Shown here: piece after piece, positions 1 to 5,950 of the stretch
Position numbering within the stretch: the stretch's first letter is position 1
Layout: every line of letters starts with the position of its first letter
Assembly: GCA_964492185.1 (NCBI GenBank)
Contig: CAZBJH010000157.1
Coordinates: 1-5,950, forward strand
Direction: 5' to 3'
Length of the DNA stretch: 5,950 bases
Source: JAFGSZ01 sp964492185
GTDB lineage: Bacteria > Bacteroidota > Bacteroidia > Bacteroidales > UBA10428
Notes under the pieces: generated by a model
The model's database searches: none
Seen by the model: only the letters and a program-made list of their open reading frames with translations
What the model was told of the DNA's origin: nothing
Program-made: the position numbers and the translations under genes

Positions 1-529
1 CTAGGTTCTCGGCTGCAGGTTCATTGCCTGGGGAATTCCCAAATGACAGGCGTACAAGGCGGGATTCATTTCCAGTGCCACCTGTTATAAGAGCATACCA
101 TTCACCATTATCTTCTTTAACCTGTATCCCTTTTGCCTGATCAGGGATAATGCCCCCAAAATTACCCAGATCATCTGAAACTGGTGTGACAAAAGGATTT
201 TCGCCATAAAAATTACGGGTAAGGTGTCCGTTATCCTGATTGGTTATGAATGTGTAGTAACCTTCATCCGTTTTTAACATTGTGAGAAAAGCCGGATCAC
301 TCAAAGTGCCCTGATCATTGAGATTTTCGCCTTGCGGCGTGTACAATAGATTACCCGCGCAGAAATTCCAGTAATAGGATGCAGCATTTCGTGATGTGTT
401 TGTTATATGCACCGGATCACCTATGCAGATTGTATCTTCAATAATAAAACCGATCTGCCCCGGACATTTATAAAAAATCAAAGACAGAACAGGAATAATT
501 AATGATGACAGGTATTTTGTATTGTACAT
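1..529 (-). CDS. Secreted repeat (propeller-like) protein, N-terminal part
   Basis: Open reading frame that runs off the left edge; 176 residues are visible, with no stop. The start ATG (complement of 527-529) gives a plausible Sec signal peptide: a short N-region with Lys5, a hydrophobic stretch of about residues 7-20, and a possible cleavage at CPG|QIGF (24/25). The mature part begins IGFIIEDTICIGDPV and continues with NAASYYWNFCAGN, a style I recognise from large secreted Bacteroidetes proteins that often end in PKD/type IX sorting domains. A unit of about 51-56 residues recurs: F56-CAGN...TPQGENL, F107-YGEN...TPVSDDLGNFGG, and F163-GNS...EPAAENL, each preceded or followed by a Y/W-x-x-(F/L)-I-T segment. 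This fits beta-propeller-like blades. An in-frame ATG at 601 would add 24 residues before the signal and shorten the gap to the upstream gene to 23 nt; I prefer 529 because it puts the hydrophobic segment at the N-terminus and 530-600 is AT-rich. The exact function is unknown and the C-terminus is not visible. Confidence 0.75.
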   Translation of the reverse strand, partial: MYNTKYLSSLIIPVLSLIFYKCPGQIGFIIEDTICIGDPVHITNTSRNAASYYWNFCAGNLLYTPQGENLNDQGTLSDPAFLTMLKTDEGYYTFITNQDNGHLTRNFYGENPFVTPVSDDLGNFGGIIPDQAKGIQVKEDNGEWYALITGGTGNESRLVRLSFGNSPGNEPAAENL

Positions 530-624
530 AGGTGTATATATCACTGATTCTATATTCGTCAAAATGTTTAATTGGTCATGTGTCTGTTCAGAAAGTTTCA
601 TTTGCAAGGCTTGCGCGAATGATC

Positions 625-1770
625 TCATTCCCATACCCCGGCTATAGGTTCGCCACAGTGAGCACAACAGTTCGTATCTGATAAATTGGTTTTTAATACT
701 TTAAATCCTTTTCGCTCAATTACTATTTTGCCGCATTTCGGGCAATACGTGTTTTCAGCACCGGTGCCGGGAACATTTCCTATATATACATACTTCAAAC
801 CGGCTTCAAGTGCAATTTCCCTGGCTTTTATCAATGTTGAAACCGGTGTTGCCGGCAGGCGGGTGAGTTTATACTGAGGATGAAAACGACTGAAGTGCAG
901 TGGATAGTTATGCAGATCATTATTGTATATCCAGGTACACATTTTTTTTATCATATCAAAATCATCTGTCCAGCCTGGAATAACCAGATTGGTGATCTCG
1001 ATCCATACCTTCTCTTCCTTCAGGGTAAGTAAAGTATCCAGGACAGGTTGCAGTTCACCGGCGTTCAGCTTTAAATATATGCTGTTGCTGAATGATTTCA
1101 GGTCGATATTGACAGCGTCGATGTACCGGCTAAGTTCACGCAAGGGTTTTTCATTAATATATCCGTTGGAAACCATAATATTCCGTATCCCTTTCTTATG
1201 AGCTATTTTTGCTGAATCAATCATATACTCGTAAAAAACCACGGGCTCGCCATAGGTATAAGCAATGGAACTGCACTTGTTGTCAAGGGCTTTTTTAACA
1301 AGCGCATCAGGCATCAGATCGTAATTGCGTGTTTCTTTGGGGCTTGATTGTGATATCGACCAGTTTTGGCAATTCAGGCAGGCCATGTTGCAACCCGCGG
1401 TAGCAACAGAAAGCGCTTTACTTGTAGGCAAAAAATGATATAGGGGCTTTTTCTCAACAGGATCAATATGCACTGCACAGGGATTGCCATAAGCTATTGT
1501 ATATAATTTCCCGTCTACAACTATCCTGTTCCTGCAGTCGCCTGTCTCACCTTCTTTCAATGTACAATCATTGGGGCATAATGTACAACGCGCTCCCCTG
1601 GGAGTAACCACATAATATGATGCTTCTTTGCTCCATTTCCACGGCTCATCTGATGAAAATACTGGGGAATGTGCTGACGGGCCATTATGTATGCCGGATA
1701 CTTTCGGTAAACCACAATATAAACCTGCACATCCTAATATTCCTGTTTTTAGAAATTCCCTTTTTTTCAT
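625..1770 (-). CDS. amrS: AmmeMemoRadiSam system radical SAM enzyme (AmrS) with Tat-like leader
   Basis: A 381-residue radical SAM protein related to the pyruvate-formate-lyase-activase-like branch. It has an N-terminal cysteine cluster C62-x2-C65-x3-C69-x9-C79 (ARCTLCPNDC ... GDCRNR), the SAM-type 4Fe-4S motif C127-x3-C131-x2-C134 (AGCNMACLNCQNW), the YTYGEP motif at 171-176, NIDLKSF at 221-227, and a C-terminal zinc-ribbon-like pair C343-x2-C346 and C368/C369...C372. This arrangement is characteristic of AmrS, which co-occurs with AMMECR1 and Memo; its substrate is not known to me. The first 25 or so residues, MKKREFLKTGILGCAGLYCG, form a Tat-like leader with Lys-Arg in place of Arg-Arg (KREFLK, then a weakly hydrophobic stretch). 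ILGC14 also resembles a lipobox, but the hydrophobic region before it is too short to be convincing. Export would be odd for an oxygen-sensitive, SAM-using enzyme. It lies 43 nt after the membrane-protein gene, in the same direction, so is probably co-transcribed; a possible extra promoter element lies just upstream. The family call is strong; the location is inferred. Confidence 0.93.
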   Translation of the reverse strand: MKKREFLKTGILGCAGLYCGLPKVSGIHNGPSAHSPVFSSDEPWKWSKEASYYVVTPRGARCTLCPNDCTLKEGETGDCRNRIVVDGKLYTIAYGNPCAVHIDPVEKKPLYHFLPTSKALSVATAGCNMACLNCQNWSISQSSPKETRNYDLMPDALVKKALDNKCSSIAYTYGEPVVFYEYMIDSAKIAHKKGIRNIMVSNGYINEKPLRELSRYIDAVNIDLKSFSNSIYLKLNAGELQPVLDTLLTLKEEKVWIEITNLVIPGWTDDFDMIKKMCTWIYNNDLHNYPLHFSRFHPQYKLTRLPATPVSTLIKAREIALEAGLKYVYIGNVPGTGAENTYCPKCGKIVIERKGFKVLKTNLSDTNCCAHCGEPIAGVWE

Positions 1771-1790
1771 AGTGAACGCCGGATTTATGT

Positions 1791-1798
1791 CAAATTTA
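1791..1798 (-). promoter_or_regulatory. Possible Bacteroidetes -7 promoter element upstream of amrS
   Basis: The coding-strand sequence is TAAATTTG, an exact match to the Bacteroidetes primary-sigma -7 consensus TAnnTTTG, ending 20 nt before the amrS ATG. This would leave a short leader. A matching TTTG -33 element about 19-21 nt further upstream is not present, and the gap is AT-rich, so a chance match is quite possible. If real, amrS would have its own internal promoter as well as read-through from the two genes upstream. Confidence 0.25.
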
Positions 1799-1813
1799 CA
1801 AAAAAATATAGTG

Positions 1814-4336
1814 TTAATACTTATGCGCTTTTATCAGTAAAACGGACCATGTAATGGCAGCTAATGCGGCAAGTACCATGGCTGTTGAGATAAGCCCCAA
1901 AACAGGAATAATAAAAATGGTAGAAAGAAAAGCACCCGTTGCAGATCCAAGCAGATCCAAACTGTAAATCCCGGCTCCCATGGAAGGCAGGTCAGGCCGG
2001 AGTTTGGAGGCATACAGAAAAATAAGTCCTGTAATGCCTGCAGAAATTATCATTAACAAGCCAATGATTATTTGAAGAAGTATTACCGGAAGGGATGTGT
2101 TTTTTAAAATGATAAGTATCGATCCGGTTAAAAACAGAAAGAGCATCATTGTAAATATAAGTTTTTTCATACCGGAAATTGAGTAATTGCTGATGACCTT
2201 TTGACCGATAAATACCCCCAAAGCTAATCCTGCCATGAAAAGGGTAATTATAATGCTGATCATATAATAAACATAACCATAAAGTATCTGTATGGCAATA
2301 AGCAGGATTATCTCGACAGTACTGCCGGAAAAGCCGGCAGTAAACATACACAGGTTCACGGGATGCAGTCGTATGATAAGTATGGAAACAAAAACAAGGA
2401 CAATCAGGCCGGTGTATAACATTATGTTATTCTTATCATATTTATTCAGCCATTGTAATACGGTTCGAAAATAGGCTACAGGCTTAAAATCCGTGTTAAC
2501 AGGGGCATCTTCTTTCAGATTACCGCGTATGTATTCACTTCTTTCGTACATAGAAGATTCATCAAGGTAATATGAGTTAACGTAATTGCTTTCAATATTC
2601 TTTTCCTCAATCAGTGAGGGAATATGGATGTTAAGTGTGTGATTGGAAAAAAGATAATAATTATTCTCACCTGTAATAATAAGTACATGATCGAATACGG
2701 AACTTAATGATTTATAAATGATCGAATTCACCTCGATTTCCGATTCATTCATATAATTACTGATGGCAGGTATGTTTAATGATCCCACAGCATCTTTATT
2801 CATGATAGCTTTTAGTTCCATGAAGAATTCAATGGTATAATACCGGTTCAGTTGAACTGTTTGGGGATCCGGAATATCCATTATAATAACATCATAGGTT
2901 TTTTGTCCTGATTTAACATAGCGCCTGCCATCATCGATAATTGTATTTACCCTCTTATCATCCGGCAGATCCGAATACATTTCAGCTGTTTTCAATAACC
3001 AGGGATTCAGCTCAACATAATCAATACTTTTTATTTTATATTTGAGTATCTCATCAATGGTTCCCGTGATTCCGCCGGATAAAAGCAGAACATCCCGGGG
3101 ATCCTTGTGCTGGACCATTGCATAATGTGCTTTTTCTTCATGCGCGATAAAGCTTTCGGATGTGAATAATAAAACATTATTTTCATAGAAATTGTATTGC
3201 CCGGCAGTATGTGTCACCGTTAAATGACCATACAGGGTTTCATTGGTATAACAAATTTCCTGGTTGGGATAGAGAAACTGTTTTACAAACAGGTCTGCTT
3301 TAAAAATAAAGGATAAAGGCACGATAAGGAATATAAGAATGATAATTATGATCCTTTTGAATTTATTATGGTGATTTTCCTTAATTACACCGGCCAGGTT
3401 AATCAGGATCATAACAAGGAGAAGGATGCTGAGAATTTGCATGTTGGATAAAAAATACAGCAGAATAAAACTAATAACAACACCTCCTGCAATGCTGCCT
3501 GTAGATTCCCAGGCATAAAGCCTGGCCACCGGTAATTGTATATGATGGAACCGGCAATAATGAATATAAAAAGAAAAAAAATATCCTGAGATAATGCAAA
3601 AAGGGGTGAGTATAACCAGTGTACCGGCCAGGATGGACAAAGGACCGATGGCAATACCATGGACAAAAACAATATTTTTAAGATAATTCAACAAAAAAAC
3701 CAAAACGATGGGCAGTATTCCCATAGCAAGCAGAAGGAAGAATTTGGATCCGGTTGTCAGTCTTTGACGCCCGGATGATCTGCCGGCCCAGGCTCCTGCA
3801 GCTGTCAGTATCATCCATGAGGTAAGAATCATACCCGTGGTCAGCTCATTACCATTAAAAACAGCGATAAATTCACGCATTAAAACGATCTGGGTAATTA
3901 CAGTACAAAATCCAAGTGCCATAACAGGCATTATCTGTAAAAATCCTGGTGAAGTATCGGTAATGGTATTATTTTCAGAAGTAGTATCCTTACGGGGTAT
4001 GATTTTCTCTGATGAACGATGAAACAACTTTGCATAGAATAGCCAGTTCCAAAGTAAATGAAATATACCCGTCATTGTCATTCCGATACCAAAATCAACA
4101 TGCCATATAAGCATTTTTTTAATACCCGGAATGCTTAATTTGTAATTTACCTGAATGGCCAGGATAAGGCCAAGAATTGCTGTTGTAAGAAAAGTGACAA
4201 GTAAGACCACGTTCCATATTTTCAGGTGCAGTCGTTTTTTTATAACAGACATATGAGCAAGCAGCCATGTAAGCATGTACAAGATCAGGGATATTATGGC
4301 GATCGGTAAAACAGGATATACGGAGATCATTATCAT
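1814..4336 (-). CDS. Fused polytopic membrane protein with spermidine-synthase-like domain
   Basis: 840 residues in three parts. Residues 5-105 form three membrane segments with histidines H28, H79 and H93 (LIWHVDFGIG ... FHLLWNW). Residues 132-346 hold about seven more segments, including QIVLMREFIAVFNGNEL and LYAWESTGSIAGG. Residues 360-570 form a soluble Rossmann-type aminopropyltransferase domain, and 637-836 hold about seven further segments (TAGFSGSTVEIILL, MAGLALG, YSLDLLGSATGA) that echo the first half, so the protein looks internally duplicated around the soluble domain. Aligned by eye to human spermidine synthase, E442 (YVELNP), D469 (DDGRR), D487 and D490 (MDIPDP) match its ligand and catalytic acids, but the GGGDGG motif is SGGITG (420-425), so the Asp that contacts the aminopropyl amine is Ile423. 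It may therefore bind SAM or another nucleoside rather than make spermidine. Positive-inside reading puts the soluble domain outside the cytoplasm. The start lies 6 nt after the upstream stop, implying translational coupling; a second ATG two codons in is equally possible. Substrate unknown. Confidence 0.9.
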   Translation of the reverse strand: MIMISVYPVLPIAIISLILYMLTWLLAHMSVIKKRLHLKIWNVVLLVTFLTTAILGLILAIQVNYKLSIPGIKKMLIWHVDFGIGMTMTGIFHLLWNWLFYAKLFHRSSEKIIPRKDTTSENNTITDTSPGFLQIMPVMALGFCTVITQIVLMREFIAVFNGNELTTGMILTSWMILTAAGAWAGRSSGRQRLTTGSKFFLLLAMGILPIVLVFLLNYLKNIVFVHGIAIGPLSILAGTLVILTPFCIISGYFFSFYIHYCRFHHIQLPVARLYAWESTGSIAGGVVISFILLYFLSNMQILSILLLVMILINLAGVIKENHHNKFKRIIIIILIFLIVPLSFIFKADLFVKQFLYPNQEICYTNETLYGHLTVTHTAGQYNFYENNVLLFTSESFIAHEEKAHYAMVQHKDPRDVLLLSGGITGTIDEILKYKIKSIDYVELNPWLLKTAEMYSDLPDDKRVNTIIDDGRRYVKSGQKTYDVIIMDIPDPQTVQLNRYYTIEFFMELKAIMNKDAVGSLNIPAISNYMNESEIEVNSIIYKSLSSVFDHVLIITGENNYYLFSNHTLNIHIPSLIEEKNIESNYVNSYYLDESSMYERSEYIRGNLKEDAPVNTDFKPVAYFRTVLQWLNKYDKNNIMLYTGLIVLVFVSILIIRLHPVNLCMFTAGFSGSTVEIILLIAIQILYGYVYYMISIIITLFMAGLALGVFIGQKVISNYSISGMKKLIFTMMLFLFLTGSILIILKNTSLPVILLQIIIGLLMIISAGITGLIFLYASKLRPDLPSMGAGIYSLDLLGSATGAFLSTIFIIPVLGLISTAMVLAALAAITWSVLLIKAHKY
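2320..2342 (-). other. Intragenic perfect hairpin (9-bp stem, 5-nt loop)
   Basis: TACTGCCGG pairs exactly with CCGGCAGTA around a 5-nt loop, inside the sequence encoding TAGFSGSTV of the membrane protein. The stem is GC-rich and stable, but no U-run follows it on the coding strand, so it is not a typical intrinsic terminator. It may simply reflect the Gly/Ser/Ala/Thr codons of a conserved membrane motif. It is recorded because it is the strongest hairpin noticed in the window. Confidence 0.6.
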
Positions 4337-4342
4337 TATTAC

Positions 4343-5881
4343 CTATTCATGAAAAACAATAGCCTCAAAGGTACAGATATTGGCATCAAGCCAGCCGTCC
4401 CAGGCCAATCCGGCTTTGTCGCGGGCACAATGGCCAAGAAATTCTTCCAGGGTCCAGTTTGTTTGTGTGGCTACCTGGGGTAAGAATGTTCCGGCATTTG
4501 GTCCTTTTTTTAAATATATCCCATGTTTTCCCAGGGTTATCTCGTTGACAGAAGAGATCTTCCTTAGTGGTGTAAGCACGGAAATCTCTATCTCAATGTC
4601 ATCCAGCTCATCTGCCTTAACCGGACTGAATCTTATATCATGCATTGCTGATGTAATAACCATTTCCTGAACCAGATCGATCAGGGGTTTGTTGGAGTTA
4701 AGAGACCCGATACATCCTCTGAGCTTACCATCCTTATGTAATGTAACAAATGCACCGGTATGTATCAAGAGTTCATGAGAAAAATCTGCGGCATTAAGAG
4801 ACGGGATCTTTTTCCCGGTCAGGTAACTATTCAGTGTTCGACGTGCAATTGATAAAAGATTTTTTTTATCGCGTGCACTTAGTTTATATTCTTTTTTTTT
4901 TTCGCCGGCTACCGCTTGAGAAATAACTATTGAGTAATATCCTACTACCCTGGATTTTTCACCATAAAGGGGATGATCACCCGAGTTTTTATATAATACG
5001 GGTATATATTTGATATCCTGCAGTTCACCGGTAATATTCATTAAGACGAGTACGGAACTCCATCCGCATAAGCTTGTCACCAGGCCCGGGATATTTTTTT
5101 CTTCATTTTCTTTTAACTGCTTAACCAGGTTTGAAGGTTTGTTGTTGATTATAGCATTGGCAGTATGCTTATCAACCTGTATGGCCTGTTCATGATCAGT
5201 ATAATGAGAAAAATCACTGCTGATAACAAAAAGGTTGTCACTTGAAAAATAAGGACGCAGGGCATTGGCGATTTTTTCTGACTCCTTTATATTTTGACCC
5301 CCGATAATGACTGGTACAATATTAAAGTCTTTCTCAAGGTGATACTGCAAAAAAGGCAGTTGTACTTCGAGACTATGTTCCTGCCGGTGGGCTTCATCAT
5401 TAAAGCAGAAGATATCCGGATACTGTTTGATCAGATTATTCGCGATTTCCTTATCAACTTCAACCTCACCCAGGGGAGTGATATAATTACCCGTGTTATA
5501 TATTGATGCTCCCTTGAAATAGGTCCTGTGACTTGATCCGATAAGAAAAACGGTTTTATAATTTTTCCCCGGATCAAGGAGGTTATAGGCAGATGCAGCT
5601 ACTGTCCCTGAAAACACATATCCTGCATGCGGAACGATAAGTGCCCGTATTTCATTATTGTTGCCGGATGGGCCGGTTATTTCATTTTCCCCCGTTACTT
5701 CTGCAAACAATTTGATCAGTTCGGTTGTAAGAGCGTCTTTTGTTCCGGGATAAAACTGGCCGGCAACTGCCGGTTCACGATTAATATGATTTGTTGATTG
5801 CATGGTTGATTTGTTACTGGTTTGTGACCGGGAACAGCAACTTATGGCAAGTAGAAGAATGATTGCAAGACTCTTCTGCAT
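4343..5881 (-). CDS. amrB-amrA: Memo-AMMECR1 fusion lipoprotein (AmrB + AmrA)
   Basis: 512 residues. Residues 1-15 are a lipoprotein signal: hydrophobic LAIILLLAIS then Cys15 (AISC, fits a permissive lipobox), followed by a Ser/Thr/Asn-rich tether to about residue 35. The mature part is thus likely anchored outside the cytoplasm. Residues 36-318 are a Memo domain (class III extradiol-dioxygenase-like fold): REPAVAGQFYPG, VPHAGYVFSG with H85, GSSHRTYF with H118, QEHSLEVQLPFLQ (168-180), SSDFSHY (221-227) and SLCGWSS with C272. H85, H118 and C272 correspond to human MEMO1 H49, H81 and C244, the putative metal-binding set. Residues 319-336 are a charged linker with EKKKEYK. Residues 337-510 are an AMMECR1 domain with LRGCIGSL (387-394), SAMHDIRFSP (411-420), EIEISVLTPL and GHCARDKAGLAWDGW (483-497). 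Both are parts of the AmmeMemoRadiSam system; they are often separate genes, but here they are one polypeptide. It is first in the visible operon. Family assignment is strong; biochemical activity is not known. Confidence 0.94.
   Translation of the reverse strand: MQKSLAIILLLAISCCSRSQTSNKSTMQSTNHINREPAVAGQFYPGTKDALTTELIKLFAEVTGENEITGPSGNNNEIRALIVPHAGYVFSGTVAASAYNLLDPGKNYKTVFLIGSSHRTYFKGASIYNTGNYITPLGEVEVDKEIANNLIKQYPDIFCFNDEAHRQEHSLEVQLPFLQYHLEKDFNIVPVIIGGQNIKESEKIANALRPYFSSDNLFVISSDFSHYTDHEQAIQVDKHTANAIINNKPSNLVKQLKENEEKNIPGLVTSLCGWSSVLVLMNITGELQDIKYIPVLYKNSGDHPLYGEKSRVVGYYSIVISQAVAGEKKKEYKLSARDKKNLLSIARRTLNSYLTGKKIPSLNAADFSHELLIHTGAFVTLHKDGKLRGCIGSLNSNKPLIDLVQEMVITSAMHDIRFSPVKADELDDIEIEISVLTPLRKISSVNEITLGKHGIYLKKGPNAGTFLPQVATQTNWTLEEFLGHCARDKAGLAWDGWLDANICTFEAIVFHE
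4892..4902 (-). repeat. A11 homopolymer in the Memo/AMMECR1 linker
   Basis: Eleven adenines on the coding strand encode the EKKKE part of the linker between the two domains. Reading with 12 A gives a TAA at 4884-4886 and with 10 A gives a TAA at 4879-4881, so a one-base slip either way ends the protein just after the Memo domain. Such tracts are prone to transcriptional slippage, to replication slippage and to sequencing error. A second, shorter run of 8 A lies 24 nt further into the AMMECR1 part (4860-4867). Confidence 0.8.
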
Positions 5882-5950
5882 TTATGTAAATTATTAATTA
5901 GTGTTTGTCCATAATGTCCGATATCCGCGTTGCTGCTCACATTTTAAATC
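5882..5950. other. Upstream region of the operon with an undecided gene fragment
   Basis: These 69 nt precede the first visible operon gene. The inner part (5882-5900) is very AT-rich and suits a leader or promoter, but I find no TAnnTTTG element on the minus strand. The outer part can be read two ways. On the minus strand an open frame enters from the edge and stops with TAA at 5894-5896 (19 codons, ending RTLWTNTN), which would be the tail of an upstream gene 12 nt before the lipoprotein start. On the plus strand ATG at 5914-5916 opens MSDIRVAAHILN to the edge, which would be a divergent gene. The window is too short to choose. Confidence 0.25.

Noticed and set aside
530..601. Upstream ATG at 601 as the start of the secreted repeat protein
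   Set aside because: The frame is open, but it would bury the signal peptide behind 24 polar residues, and the stretch is AT-rich like intergenic DNA.
604..614. Small palindrome GCAAGGCTTGC just after the amrS stop, possible terminator
   Set aside because: At most 4 bp of stem with a 3-nt loop and no following U-run on the coding strand; too weak for a terminator.
1717..1770. Lipobox ILGC14 in the AmrS leader
   Set aside because: The hydrophobic stretch before Cys14 is only a few residues and interrupted by Lys8, so a lipoprotein signal is less likely than a Tat-like leader; kept only as an alternative in the gene entry.
1628..1840. Plus-strand open frames of 60-96 codons across the window, such as this one
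   Set aside because: They lie opposite strongly supported minus-strand genes with recognisable domains, and their translations show no domain or targeting pattern; they are shadows.
1941..1960. Perfect tandem 10-bp repeat GCAGATCCAA x2
   Set aside because: It lies within the codons for the conserved LDLLGSA motif of the membrane protein and is in frame with a normal sequence; a chance similarity of codons explains it.
5899..5907. Plus-strand TAGTGTTTG as a divergent promoter
   Set aside because: The spacing is TA-N3-TTTG instead of TA-N2-TTTG, no -33 TTTG is at the right distance, and the existence of a divergent gene is itself unproven.

Overview
The window looks like a piece of a Bacteroidota (Bacteroidetes) chromosome, probably from an environmental or Bacteroidales/Marinilabiliales-like lineage. 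The reasons are base composition that looks moderately AT-rich by eye, starts without convincing Shine-Dalgarno sequences, a TAnnTTTG-type promoter element, lipoprotein and Tat-like leaders, and a downstream secreted protein with a repeat style I associate with gliding/type IX-secreting Bacteroidetes. The phylum call is an inference from these features, not from a database match.

All confident genes lie on the minus strand and read from right to left. They are: (1) 5881-4343, a lipoprotein that fuses a Memo domain (AmrB) to an AMMECR1 domain (AmrA); (2) 4336-1814, a large polytopic membrane protein with a central aminopropyltransferase/spermidine-synthase-like domain, 6 nt after gene 1; (3) 1770-625, a radical SAM enzyme of the AmrS type with a Tat-like leader, 43 nt after gene 2; (4) 529 to beyond base 1, the N-terminal part of a secreted repeat protein, 95 nt after gene 3. 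The right edge (5882-5950) holds the upstream region of the operon plus an undecided fragment of another gene. No RNA genes, insertion sequences, CRISPR arrays or clear terminators are visible.

Genes 1-3 carry all three parts of the AmmeMemoRadiSam system (AMMECR1 + Memo + radical SAM), whose biochemical function is, to my knowledge, not established. Two points stand out. First, a fused integral-membrane spermidine-synthase-like protein sits inside the operon. Second, every component appears directed to or across the inner membrane: the Memo-AMMECR1 fusion has a lipobox, AmrS has a Tat-like leader, and positive-inside reasoning puts the aminopropyltransferase-like domain of the membrane protein outside the cytoplasm. 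If that holds, this is an envelope-located version of the system, which would be unusual for chemistry that depends on S-adenosylmethionine and a 4Fe-4S cluster. A run of 11 adenines (coding strand) lies exactly in the linker between the Memo and AMMECR1 domains, and slipping by one base in either direction meets a stop codon within a few codons. The fusion may therefore also be made as a Memo-only lipoprotein.
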